Positions 53,919 to 62,565 of a DNA stretch of 64,000 nucleotides are shown here, piece after piece. The stretch lies in NCBI RefSeq assembly GCF_020103695.1, contig NZ_JAHXBF010000027.1:62001-126000 (forward strand), in the 5' to 3' direction. The translations under genes were made by a program, and so were the position numbers. Under the pieces are notes generated by a model, which saw only the letters and a program-made list of their open reading frames with translations, was not told the DNA's origin and did no database searches. Position 1 is the first letter of the stretch. Every line of letters begins with the position of its first letter. The stretch comes from Hyalangium versicolor (GTDB lineage Bacteria; Myxococcota; Myxococcia; Myxococcales; Myxococcaceae).

Positions 53919-54670
53919 CTCAGCAAACAACCCTCCACCTTATCACCTATGCGCCTGCGCTCGTGAGCAAAGACGGCCGCGCGGTTGACGTCATCCATGG
54001 AATGGAAAAGGCGCTCCCCGGCTTGCGGCTGAAGTGGCGGCTCTCAGACAGCGGGCGCCCCATCCCATTGCCACAGCGCGATGCATGGCTCTTGGAAAAC
54101 ATTGAGGACGGGGAATTCCCTATTGTGTGCAACGGGGACAAGAGTCACCCCGTGACGGTTTCTGGAATGGAAAATTCGGGACTGCTCAGCCCAGGCGGTC
54201 AGCCCCTGTTTGAAGTCCATGCGAAGTTGCCGCTAGATGCGGCGGTTATCGCGGCAGCGGCGGCGTTGCTTGAGAGCGTGGCGGAGGGTGCGCGCGCGTT
54301 CTGGGGGGGGGCGACGCCAGACGCCGCTGCGCTAGACATCGCGTATCAGACAGCACCCACGCTGCAAGGCCCGCCGTCCCCACTCCGGGGGTTGCCCGCA
54401 CTGAAGCTATTCCATCACCTCCGCTCGCCCGAGATTCCCGCTTACCTTGGGTGGCTGAACCACTGGTCTGCTGCTGCCGCGAAGGCCATCGGGTTCCCGG
54501 ACCCGGCCCGCGACGCCGACCTCCTCTCGCGGGCGCGGCGCACGTCGTCGGGTGGGTGGGTCGTGCAGCTCACGGCTACGCCGCTTGATCTCGACAACCC
54601 CGGCCACCTGGACGCGCTCAAACGGGTCTACGCGCGCTTCCCGCAGATCGGCGGGCGCGACGCTCCGTGA
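53915..54670 (+). CDS. Partner protein of the nuclease-like lipoprotein (DUF5953-like), immunity candidate
   Basis: 251 residues from ATG 53915, whose ATGA overlaps the preceding stop. The protein is soluble, without signal peptide: 'HLITYAPALVSKDGRAVDVI', 'FEVHAKLPLDAAVIAAAAAL', 'GWVVQLTATPLDLDNPGHLD'. It matches my recollection of the myxobacterial DUF5953 family, often next to DUF6310-type genes. Translational coupling of a nuclease-like exported protein with a cytosolic partner fits a toxin and immunity pair. Evidence is positional only. Confidence 0.72.
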   Translation: MTQQTTLHLITYAPALVSKDGRAVDVIHGMEKALPGLRLKWRLSDSGRPIPLPQRDAWLLENIEDGEFPIVCNGDKSHPVTVSGMENSGLLSPGGQPLFEVHAKLPLDAAVIAAAAALLESVAEGARAFWGGATPDAAALDIAYQTAPTLQGPPSPLRGLPALKLFHHLRSPEIPAYLGWLNHWSAAAAKAIGFPDPARDADLLSRARRTSSGGWVVQLTATPLDLDNPGHLDALKRVYARFPQIGGRDAP

Positions 54671-54685
54671 CCGCTCGGCTCGGGG

Positions 54686-54859
54686 CGCTCTGTGCGGGCG
54701 CTGGAGCGCTACCTGGAACTGGCCCCCCGTTACTGGGCCAGCACCCGGGCGCACCCCGACAGCCAGCGACTTGCTGCGGAGATCAGTCCTCTCACTGCCC
54801 CGCCGCCTCTCGTCCCGTCGCCGGAACAGGAAGCTGCGGCGAACGGATCGTCCCGATAG
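54686..54859 (+). pseudogene. C-terminal remnant of an unidentified protein
   Basis: A 57-codon in-frame stretch reading 'SVRALERYLELAPRYWASTR...AHPDSQRLAAEI' ends in TAG 54857. The helix resembles the last tetratricopeptide repeat of a longer protein, but no start or upstream part exists, because the toxin/immunity pair lies immediately before it. It looks like what was left after insertion or deletion. Low confidence. Confidence 0.3.
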
Positions 54860-54869
54860 CGCTGGTTGT

Positions 54870-55212
54870 GAGGGCCTCGCGTCCATCGCCCCACTCTGCG
54901 CGGCTCTCCGAGCTCATGCCAGACGAGGTTCATGCCGCGGATACACTGCAACCCAGGGCGGGACAGGAGAATCGGCTTCAGCTCACCGTGAGCGCGGCGA
55001 ACGACGGCACGCCCACGCAGGGAACGCGGGTGGCCTTCGAAGTGGTAGGGGGGAGCCCGCCACAGCCCAGGTCAGCCTCTGGCCGGATCAGACGAAGCTG
55101 ACCCTGCGGATCCGCGCCATTCCGCCGGGCCCGACCTCGGCGGTGCCAACACTGGAGAGGACCTTCACCCTCAACGTGGCGCCGCGCCGCCCCGAGCCGG
55201 GAACTCCACCGG
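54870..55212 (+). pseudogene. Frameshifted Ig-like domain remnant
   Basis: One frame reads '...LQLTVSAANDGTPTQGTRVAFEVVGG'. From about 55,055 at a GGGGGG run a different + frame continues the same beta-sandwich sense, 'TAQVSLWPDQTKLTLRIRAI' and 'PTLERTFTLNVAPRRP'. A single shift in the G-run would join them. No start codon with a Shine-Dalgarno or signal peptide is visible. Interpreted as a decayed piece of a surface protein; the rest of the 54.7-55.2 kb gap holds nothing else I can support. Confidence 0.3.
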
Positions 55213-55232
55213 CTCGGCCCAGTGTGCATCCT

Positions 55233-56738
55233 CTACCTCAGTGCCGCCAGGGACTCCCGAGGCAGGGTGGTCGTCTTGCACCGCAACCCTCCCTCCTCCC
55301 GGAGCATGAAATCCGTCACGAACTTGCCCGCCGCCTTGAGATGATTGCCGATGGGGACGGTCTCGATCCCCACGCTGCGGAGTTCGTCCATGAAGAGTTC
55401 GTAGGCGAAGCTGACGAACTCGCGCTCGGTCTCCAGATGATGGGGAACCAGGACCTTGTCCGGAAACAGTGCGATGCCATTCATGAAGCAGAAATAGTAG
55501 TTCGGCTTCGTGCACTTGACGTGTCCATCATCGACCCCGGTTGGAAGGACTCCCGCGACCTCGATGACCTCGAAGCCATGCTTCTCGAGCGTCTCTTTGG
55601 CCTTGCGGTTGATCTCGCCGTACTTCTGCTCCAGGGCGATGGCGCTATCACGCAGCAGCGTGCGGTCCGCGGAGGGCTTGAAGAAGAATGACTCGATCAA
55701 CTCCCGCTGCTTCTTGAAGCTGTGCAGGACCACCCTTCCCTTGCCGACATACAGCATCTGCAGATCGATGTGGTAGGCCCACTGGGGAACGAAGAGCACG
55801 GACTTGTCTGGTGTCTCCTCGTCTCCCTCTTGCTTGAAGGCCTCGGGGGTCAGCAACAGCTCGCGAATGCGGTATTTGGCGTTCTTCCACAACAGATACT
55901 GTTCGGGAGAATAGTTGTATTTCGCGGCGCGCGACTGCAGCTTCTTCGGCCCCACGCTCTGCTCCTTGATGGGCATCTGGGCGCCGAAAGAATCGTTGTA
56001 CCAAACGGAAAACACACCGATTTCGCCAACGATGAACTTCAGCCGATCCTTGTTGTTGCGCGCGGTGATGATGTTGCCGCCAGCCACGGGTTCGTTGTGC
56101 ACGCCGAAGAATGTCGGAGCGCCAAAGTCCGCCCCACAGAGGCCGGCAATCACATTCGAGTTCCGGACCCCTCCGAGCACGTTCTTTTTGTCCTGGATGG
56201 TCGTGCCAAAGGTCGAGGTGAATTGGAAGTCAGAGAGGGGCCCTTCATGGTCCGCAGGAGCGGATCCCTGTTCCAACCCAGCGCCTCGAACGAGTACGTG
56301 TGCAGCTCGATCTCGTATTTCTTGCTGATGGTCTGGATCCAGGTCGCGAACAGGCCCGCGCGCATGACCATGGCGGTGTAGCGCGGGTAGATCATGTCTT
56401 CGATGTGCCAGGCTTCGAAGGGCACATGCCAGGTCGGGACGAACTGCTTGGAGACTGGGAAGGGGCCCGACAGCGGCACCATGTCCTTCAGCGCGATCAG
56501 CTTCTGCGACGGTGGGCGCGTCTCGAGGCGCCAGCCCGTGGGATTCTTCGATGTGGCCTTCGGCGGGGGCTTGTACGACAGGAGCGCTTCCTTGCTCTCT
56601 CCATACAGCTCAATGGGATAGACCTTCTGGCTTCCCTTGTGCAGGTCGCAGTAGGGGCTCCTCTTGTTGCCAAACGCCAGCAAGAAGACCGTCGCCTCGT
56701 TGTTACAAGGCTCACCGAGTTTTCCGCTGCACTTCATG
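55233..56738 (-). pseudogene. Guanidino-modifying-enzyme superfamily homologue, broken by one frameshift
   Basis: Frame 1 runs from ATG 56738 (GGAG upstream) with a Cys-rich start ('MKCSGKLGEPCNNEATVFLL', 'SPYCDLHKG') to 'SFEALGWNRDPLLR'. Near 56,240 the sense moves to another minus frame, 'GPLSDFQFTSTFGTTIQDKK', continuing to 55233. One extra base in the GGGCCCC run explains it. The combined ~500-residue product has GME landmarks: 'EPVAGGNIITA', the H-x-D in 'WAYHIDLQMLYVG' and the likely catalytic Cys in 'EEGGLRCKTTTLPR' near the end. This is the arrangement of agmatine or peptidylarginine deiminases and amidinotransferases. The frameshift may be genuine or a sequencing error. Confidence 0.7.
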
Positions 56739-56800
56739 GACTCCGTCCTCTCTCCACATGCGGCCCGACGCGCCTTCACACTTCAACATGGCCGGAAATC

Positions 56801-56983
56801 CTACCTTTGGATGAACTCCCGCTCCAGGAGCGTGAAGAACAGGTTGAGGACATCCGGCACATGGGGGCCGGGGTTCAAGGGCTTGCTGGTGTCACCGTCG
56901 AGGAGCTCGACAGCCCGGACGACCACGTGAGGCATGAGCACGGTCATGGCCAGCGCCAGGCCATCTACCTGGAGCTGGCTCAT
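56801..56983 (-). CDS. Small 60-residue protein upstream of the GME-like gene
   Basis: ATG 56983 follows GAAGAGGAGA closely. The sequence starts 'MSQLQVDGLALAMTVLMPHV' and ends 'DVLNLFFTLLEREFIQR'; it is mostly helical and amphipathic, without a signal peptide. It lies 63 bp ahead of the GME-like gene on the same strand, so co-transcription is likely. No family recognised. Confidence 0.55.
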   Translation of the reverse strand: MSQLQVDGLALAMTVLMPHVVVRAVELLDGDTSKPLNPGPHVPDVLNLFFTLLEREFIQR

Positions 56984-57237
56984 TCTCCTCTTCCACCCGC
57001 GCCGCGTGGAGCACGTGGATGCGGTCCGCGTCCTTCTCGGGGGAGGACCTCTGACAGGGGCCGCCTGAGCAGTGCGCCCAGTCGTCGCGGCCAGGAGCTG
57101 TCGGCACTTGTCGCACCCATCCCCCTGGGAAGAATCATCGATCTTTTTTGCAACGGCTGACGGCCCGCCCTGTCACTCCAGCGAGGCTCGAAATCGAGTA
57201 GCCGAGCAGGGTCAATGTATTCAGACAGGAGCATGTC

Positions 57238-58686
57238 ATGACTTCCAGGATCAACTCTGACTCGCCGCGGCGGGTGTCCTCGCCGCAGGTGGAGCAGAAG
57301 CCGGCCCGCAATTCCGGACCGCAGCAGGGCGCTCCCTCGCGGGGGACGGGATTCTCCTCCAGCAGCCAGTTCACCCCGAGCGCTGCCAAGCGGGGCCTGA
57401 ATCTGGATGGAGCGCCCCAGTCCGTGTCACGCGCGGGCAACGGTGGGAACAGCAACCCCTACAATGATCAGAACGAGTACGAGCACGCGCTGCACGCGGC
57501 CTACGAGCGGTACGGCGCGACGGGCGCGAGCCAGGTGCAGGTGGCGCTCAACCAGCTCGCGCGCGGACAGCAGCCCGCCCTCTCCACCGCCGTGCCCCAG
57601 GGGGGAGACGTCATGGTGTGGGGGCCGAACGCCGGCGTCTACGACGGCTCGACCGGCAAGGCGGACGGCGCCGGGCATGTCGCCGTCGTCGAGAGCGTCA
57701 CGCCGCACCCCGCCGATGCGCAGAACCCGTACGGCTCGGTCACCGTCCGCGTCTCGGAGCGCAACTGGGACTCGCAGGATGGGCAGGTGGGCGGAGTCCC
57801 CTACCGCGACATCGATCTGCCGCTGGACGCCCAGGGCAAGGTGGTGATGCCTCCTGGGGTGGGCTTCGTCCCGCTGGCGCCGCCGAGCACGGCGCCGGCC
57901 GTGAACACGCCCGCCCCGAGCACGGGCCCGCAGAACCCAGCGTTGGGGCCCAACCCGACGCACGCGAACGACCCAAGCTTCCAGATGAACAACACGGCCG
58001 CGCATGATCCGCACCGGAGCTACTCGGACCCGAGCGGCACGAACTCGCTCAATAACTACACGCAGTGTGTGGGTTACATCCACGACATGCCGCAGTTCGG
58101 ACCGCTCATCGAGTCGCTGGCGTCGCAGCAGACGGACAACCACTACCTCTCGGCCTCGGAGATTCCGGGCAACAGCCGCGTGCCGACGGAGGGCTCGCTG
58201 ATGATCTGGCAGCCTGGCCCCGCTGACGGCACGCTGGGCGGCAAGGTCGGCAGGGACGGGCACGTGGCCTACGTCGAGGACGTGCAGCGCAACTACGATC
58301 CTCCGGGTGATCCGACGGGCAAGGTGGTCTCCTACACCCTCACCATCAGTGAGGCGAACGCGAGCGGCAGCGGGAATGACGATCGCTCGCTGAGGACGTT
58401 CACGATCGCCGCGGACGCGAACGGGCAGCCGGTGTTGCCCGACAGCGTGTCGGTGTACGACCCGAATCTGGGGGGCAGCAACAGCCCGAGCCCCGCGACG
58501 GGAGTCGCCACCCCGAGCCAGGGGAGCGAGATTGCGCACGGCTCGAACTACACGGTGGCTTCAGGAGACACGCTGACCTCTATCGCCAGCCGCGCCCATG
58601 TGACGGTGGACCAAATCCTGGCGGCCAACCCGAGCATCAAGAACCCAGACATGCTCTCGCTAGGGCAGCGCATCTTCATCCCATAA
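57238..58686 (+). CDS. Double CHAP-like domain protein with C-terminal LysM
   Basis: 482 residues with no Sec signal; the first ~75 residues are disordered ('MTSRINSDSPRRVSSPQVEQ'). CHAP-like unit 1 (~80-215) has 'GGDVMVWGPNAG', 'GHVAVVESVTPH' and 'SERNWD' but no Cys at the usual nucleophile place. Unit 2 (~265-405) has 'NNYTQCVGYIHDM' with Cys, 'GRDGHVAYVEDVQ' with His and 'TLTISEANASG'. A LysM motif closes the protein ('YTVASGDTLTSIASRAHVTV'). CHAP domains are peptidoglycan amidase/endopeptidase folds and LysM binds glycan, so cell-wall hydrolysis is likely. The N-terminus resembles those of the sigma-54 group, but I found no GG-N10-GC promoter here. Confidence 0.8.
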   Translation: MTSRINSDSPRRVSSPQVEQKPARNSGPQQGAPSRGTGFSSSSQFTPSAAKRGLNLDGAPQSVSRAGNGGNSNPYNDQNEYEHALHAAYERYGATGASQVQVALNQLARGQQPALSTAVPQGGDVMVWGPNAGVYDGSTGKADGAGHVAVVESVTPHPADAQNPYGSVTVRVSERNWDSQDGQVGGVPYRDIDLPLDAQGKVVMPPGVGFVPLAPPSTAPAVNTPAPSTGPQNPALGPNPTHANDPSFQMNNTAAHDPHRSYSDPSGTNSLNNYTQCVGYIHDMPQFGPLIESLASQQTDNHYLSASEIPGNSRVPTEGSLMIWQPGPADGTLGGKVGRDGHVAYVEDVQRNYDPPGDPTGKVVSYTLTISEANASGSGNDDRSLRTFTIAADANGQPVLPDSVSVYDPNLGGSNSPSPATGVATPSQGSEIAHGSNYTVASGDTLTSIASRAHVTVDQILAANPSIKNPDMLSLGQRIFIP

Positions 58687-59014
58687 AGGTTCATCGATCG
58701 CGAATCGAATGGGGCACAGCTTTTTCCGGTGATCACGGCCCACGGCCGCGACGTAGGACGGTGGCGTCACCGGTGCCCGTGGGGATGGCCCTGGAGTCCC
58801 CGTGCTTGCGCTGAGCCCGGGTGCGCGGTCCGGGCCACCCTGGAGGCAGGAGGCTGGAGCCGCTCTAGCGACAAGCGGCGGGGGGGACTGACGTTTCCCG
58901 CGAGCGGACGGTCGGGAGCGGCCCATCCCACCGCTCGCTCGCTGGGAGGCTGTACCTCTGGGTACGGATACTCGCGTCGTAAGTGGAGGCGTTTCCGTCC
59001 AGAATGGCGCTGGC
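58687..59014. other. Intergenic region, 328 bp
   Basis: Holds the presumed promoter of the histidine kinase gene. The short ORFs that cross it are shadows without coding bias. I see no terminator hairpin, inverted repeat or recognised promoter element that I would defend. Confidence 0.5.
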
Positions 59015-60574
59015 ATGTCGAGCACTTCCAGCCAGGGGGGCGGGTCCGCGGAGCCCGGTGCGCACGTTCCTGTGGAGACGCCAGCCTGGCGCATCTTCCC
59101 GTGGTTGGATGGCTTTCTCTCGGAGGCGCTGCGTCGTGGACCGCCCGGGGAGCTCGGCCGAGCCCGGGTCGTCGCTGGCATGGTCATCGCCTTGATCGTG
59201 CTCGCCACGCTGATCTTGATCACCAGCCTCATCGGAGAGCTGCCCACGGGCTACGTCGTGGGGTCCATCGGCACCCTGGCCGGCTATGTGTGCACCCTGT
59301 TGAGCTTGGGCAGGGTCTCCTCGTCCCGTCTCCCAGCGCTGTTCCTGAGCGCGATGATGGCGTCCACGATCAGCCTGGTCTCGCTCTACGAGGGCGACGG
59401 CTATCTCGCCGCCAGCGCGGCAATGATGTTGATCACGATCCTGTCGGAATACCTGCTGGGGCCGCGCCTGGGCCTGGTCATCCTCATCCCCGTCCTTCTG
59501 GTTGTCGGAGTCATCTGCCCGCTCTGGATTCAGCTCCGGGGCGTCGAGCCCCTCGTCATGACGGAGGGGCATCGGTGGGGGCTCCACATCATCTCCGCGC
59601 TCTGCATCCTGGCGGGGTGGGCGGTGGGGGGGCTGTACAGCAGCGCGCATGCCTCCACGCATGCCGCGCTCGAGCGGGACATCCAGGCTCGCAAGGAGGC
59701 CGAGGCCAAGCTGGGAGAGCTGCACCGCACGCTGCTGGACGTCTCGCGCCAGGCGGGGATGACGGAGATCGCCACGGGCGTGCTGCACAACGTGGGCAAC
59801 ACGCTCAACAGCCTCAACATCTCGGTGGGGCTCGTCACGGACCGGCTGCGCGTGTCCCGGCTCTCCATGCTGAGTGAGGTCAGCGAGATGCTGGACGAGC
59901 ATTCCACGGACCTCGCGTCCTTTCTCACCGCCGACTCCCGCGGCGTCAAGCTACCCATCTACATCCGCGCGCTGTCGGCCCAACTGTCGTCCGAGCGAGA
60001 TGCGCTCCTGGAGGAGATGCAGGCGGTCGGCAAGAGTGTGGACCACATCAAGTCCATCGTCCTCATGCAGCAGGAGCACGCCCGCTACGGTGGAGTGGTG
60101 GAGCGGATCCTGGTGCCCCAACTCATCGACGACGCGCTGCGTCTGGACGCCGGCTCCTTCGAGCAGATGGGCATCGTCGTGTGGCGCGACTACGCGGAGG
60201 TGCCTCCCATTGAGGTGGATCGGTACAAGCTGCTGCAGATCCTCCTCAACCTGCTGAGCAATGCCAGGCACGCGCTGGTGGAGAGCGATGCGCCGGACAA
60301 GTACCTGAGGATCAGCGTGGGCCTCGATGAGAAGGAGGAGAGGCTGCTCATCGAGGTGGCGGACAACGGAGTGGGAGTCGAGCCCGAGAACCTGACGCGC
60401 ATCTTCTCTCAGGGCTTCACCACGAAGAAGACGGGGCACGGCTTCGGCCTGCACATCAGCGCCCTGGCTGCGCAGGAGCTGCGGGGGCGGCTCTCCGTGG
60501 CGAGCGCCGGACGGGGCCAGGGCGCCACCTTCACCATCGAGCTCCCTCTCCAGCGCGAGGAGTCCGGGCGCTGA
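59015..60574 (+). CDS. Membrane sensor histidine kinase
   Basis: 519 residues. About six membrane helices (residues ~50-215: 'VVAGMVIALIVLATLILITS', 'MMLITILSEYLLGPRLGLVI', 'HIISALCILAGWAVGGLYSS') form the sensor. A coiled coil then leads to the phosphoacceptor box 'IATGVLHNVGNTLNSLNIS', a variant common in myxobacterial kinases where the His is followed by Asn. The ATPase has 'QILLNLLSNARHAL', 'VADNGVGVEPENLTRIFSQG' and 'GHGFGLHISALAAQEL'. No response regulator is adjacent, so it is an orphan kinase here. The start ATG 59015 lacks a clear Shine-Dalgarno and could be a little further downstream. Confidence 0.9.
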   Translation: MSSTSSQGGGSAEPGAHVPVETPAWRIFPWLDGFLSEALRRGPPGELGRARVVAGMVIALIVLATLILITSLIGELPTGYVVGSIGTLAGYVCTLLSLGRVSSSRLPALFLSAMMASTISLVSLYEGDGYLAASAAMMLITILSEYLLGPRLGLVILIPVLLVVGVICPLWIQLRGVEPLVMTEGHRWGLHIISALCILAGWAVGGLYSSAHASTHAALERDIQARKEAEAKLGELHRTLLDVSRQAGMTEIATGVLHNVGNTLNSLNISVGLVTDRLRVSRLSMLSEVSEMLDEHSTDLASFLTADSRGVKLPIYIRALSAQLSSERDALLEEMQAVGKSVDHIKSIVLMQQEHARYGGVVERILVPQLIDDALRLDAGSFEQMGIVVWRDYAEVPPIEVDRYKLLQILLNLLSNARHALVESDAPDKYLRISVGLDEKEERLLIEVADNGVGVEPENLTRIFSQGFTTKKTGHGFGLHISALAAQELRGRLSVASAGRGQGATFTIELPLQREESGR

Positions 60575-60584
60575 ATACGAACGC

Positions 60585-61025
60585 TCAGGGGCGGTGTTCG
60601 TCCATTCGCCAGACGAGCGCGGTGCTGACCCCGATGATGATGCAGAAAATCACATCCGTGATGAGCTGGGGTGGAACATCAGTGAGCGACTGTCCCGGGT
60701 TCAGGAATTCGGGATCCTTGAAAGCCACGCCGGGATAGAAACAGGCAGCGGCTTGCGTGAGCCAGTAGGTCGCAAGGAACATCGCACCCGCGAGTATGTT
60801 GGTGTGCAGGTCTCCCTTCTTCCGCCACACGAAGAACACCCCACAGGCGGCAAGCACCACCGCCATCGCCAGCGTTTGCCCACTGTGGAATTTCGCGTGC
60901 GGAGGCCAGCGGGGGTTGTAAAGGTGGGTCGCGTTCCAATCCGCGAGGTAGGCCCCAATGACCAGGACCACCGCGGTACCACTGAGCAGCAGTCGGCCGA
61001 TCAATGCCCAGTTTCGCCTCGTCAT
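60585..61025 (-). CDS. Small membrane protein (DUF6640-like)
   Basis: 146 residues from ATG 61025 (AAGGGGA upstream). Four membrane helices: 'LIGRLLLSGTAVVLVIGAYL', 'TLAMAVVLAACGVFFVW', 'NILAGAMFLATYWLTQAAAC' and 'ITDVIFCIIIGVSTALVW'. A periplasmic loop reads 'HLYNPRWPPHAKFHSGQ', a conserved-looking His/Pro/Trp cluster. It resembles DUF6640 (acetyltransferase-associated membrane) proteins from memory. Convergent with the kinase gene. Confidence 0.75.
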   Translation of the reverse strand: MTRRNWALIGRLLLSGTAVVLVIGAYLADWNATHLYNPRWPPHAKFHSGQTLAMAVVLAACGVFFVWRKKGDLHTNILAGAMFLATYWLTQAAACFYPGVAFKDPEFLNPGQSLTDVPPQLITDVIFCIIIGVSTALVWRMDEHRP

Positions 61026-61080
61026 GTTGTCCCCTTCAAGCCGTGTTGACCTTTGGTATTCGCTGGCCACCGTTCAACCT

Positions 61081-61302
61081 CTACAGATAATCGATGACGT
61101 CCTCTGCCGATCGGATGTCGAGCCCGGGTGAGAGATGGTGGCGACCGAGCAGGAGATTCGCCCCCGCTGCGCCTCTCAGCCAGCGCAGCGCGTCAACGAG
61201 CAGCATGCGCTCGCGCTTGCCGCCGGACCGCGTGGTCAGTGCCTCCGCCAGCAACGCGAAGGCCTCGTCATCGCCGCGCATGCGGGGCGACGCTACTACC
61301 AA
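61081..61302 (-). CDS. Short hypothetical, possibly a C-terminal fragment
   Basis: Up to 73 residues, with a likely internal start at 'MRGDDEAFALLAEALTTRSG'. The rest, 'LLVDALRWLRGAAGANLLLG' to 'SAEDVIDYL', reads like the end of a larger helical protein. No good ribosome-binding site is visible and the upstream ~140 bp contain only a further short remnant-like frame. Either a tiny gene or a truncated one. Confidence 0.35.
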   Translation of the reverse strand: MVVASPRMRGDDEAFALLAEALTTRSGGKRERMLLVDALRWLRGAAGANLLLGRHHLSPGLDIRSAEDVIDYL

Positions 61303-61443
61303 TCATTGGGGATACAAAGTGCCTCAACCGGCGTGAGAGCTTCGGCGAAAGATCGCGCTGGAAGAAGCCATCACCACGCCAGCGACCAGCGACTATCTCC
61401 AGCGCTGGCTCTGAGCGGAGCTTGCGTGTAGAGAACCTTCACG

Positions 61444-62364
61444 ATGGCCTCCACACTGCTCAACGCGCTTAACGCCTTCATCGTCGTCGCTCGGCGCCTC
61501 AGCTACGCGGCGGCGGCGCGGGACCTCGGCGTGTCGACGTCGGCGCTCAGCCAGGCGGTCCGACAGCTTGAGGAGAGGCTCGGGGTCACGTTGCTGACGC
61601 GCACCTCGCGGAGTGTCGCCCTGACCGACGCCGGCCATCGCCTGCTCGACAACGCCGGACCTGCCCTCGATCAAGCGCTCGAGTCGCTGAAGACCGTGCG
61701 GGCCAAGCGAGGCGAGGTGACGGGCCGCGTGCGCCTCAGCGTACCCAGCGCATCGGTCTCGATGGTCCTCGCGGATCTGCTCCCGCGCTTCATTGCGCGC
61801 TACCCGAAGGTGGGCGTGGAGGTCCATGTCGACGACCGCTTCGTGAACACCGTGGCCGGCGAGTTCGACGCCGGCATGCGGCTCATCGAGTCGATCGATC
61901 GCGACATGGTCCACGTCCGCCTGTCGGGCCCGACGCGCTTGGTGGTGGTCGGCGCGCCGTCGTACTTCGAGCGAAAGGGCGTGCCACAGAAGCCCCAGGA
62001 TCTCCTCCAGCATGACTGCATCTGCATCCGCCGGTCCCCCAGCGGAGAGCCGTGGGCGTGGGAGCTCGAGCGTGGCAAGAAGACCTACCGCGTACCGGTT
62101 CGCGGACCGGTGACGACGAACGATGCAGAGCTGATGCGCACGATGGCTGTCGCGGGCGTGGGATTGTTCTACTCACTCGAGAACCGCGTCGAGAGCGACC
62201 TCACGTCCGGGCGCCTGCGCGTCGTCCTCGAGCCGTACACACCCGAGGTGCCGGGCCTCTACCTGTACTTCCCGAAGCGGTCGCAGGTCTCGCCCGCGCT
62301 CAAGGCGTTCGTCGAGATCGCTCGCGAGCAGGTGAAGGCTGGCCGGGCGGGCGGAGCAACGTAA
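61444..62364 (+). CDS. LysR-family transcriptional regulator
   Basis: 306 residues. DNA-binding domain at the N-terminus ('LLNALNAFIVVARRLSYAAA', 'LGVSTSALSQAVRQLEERLG'), then the effector domain ('VSMVLADLLPRFIARYPKVG', 'FDAGMRLIESIDRDMVHVRL'). It is of the subgroup that often controls an oxidoreductase nearby. The aldo/keto reductase gene begins ~200 bp downstream on the same strand and is the likely target or partner. Confidence 0.9.
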   Translation: MASTLLNALNAFIVVARRLSYAAAARDLGVSTSALSQAVRQLEERLGVTLLTRTSRSVALTDAGHRLLDNAGPALDQALESLKTVRAKRGEVTGRVRLSVPSASVSMVLADLLPRFIARYPKVGVEVHVDDRFVNTVAGEFDAGMRLIESIDRDMVHVRLSGPTRLVVVGAPSYFERKGVPQKPQDLLQHDCICIRRSPSGEPWAWELERGKKTYRVPVRGPVTTNDAELMRTMAVAGVGLFYSLENRVESDLTSGRLRVVLEPYTPEVPGLYLYFPKRSQVSPALKAFVEIAREQVKAGRAGGAT

Positions 62365-62565
62365 AGTTTTTCTAAACCCCGCATGCAGTTCATGCCGGTT
62401 TCGAGTTCAGAGGGCCGGACGTATCTTGCTGGCATGAGCGAGATGACGAAGCGGCAGCTCGGCCATGGGTACGGAAACGCAGTCGACCTGCGCTCGGGCG
62501 TCGCGCTCATTCGCGTAACATGACCGCGCGCGTCGTTCATGGGCCATGAGAAAGGACAAACGACC

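Noticed and set aside
57000..57237. Search for a sigma-54 promoter ahead of the CHAP/LysM gene
   Set aside because: No GG and GC at 10-bp spacing with acceptable flanks; candidates such as CGGCACT-N4-GCAC have wrong spacing.
60585..61070. Longer start of the DUF6640-like membrane protein at 61070
   Set aside because: ATG 61025 has AAGGGGA directly upstream and begins the first helix; the extension is polar and unsupported.
61378..61412. Short plus frame ending 'ATSDYLQRWL' as a transposase or gene remnant
   Set aside because: Only ~25 codons after an in-frame stop; too short to assign to anything.
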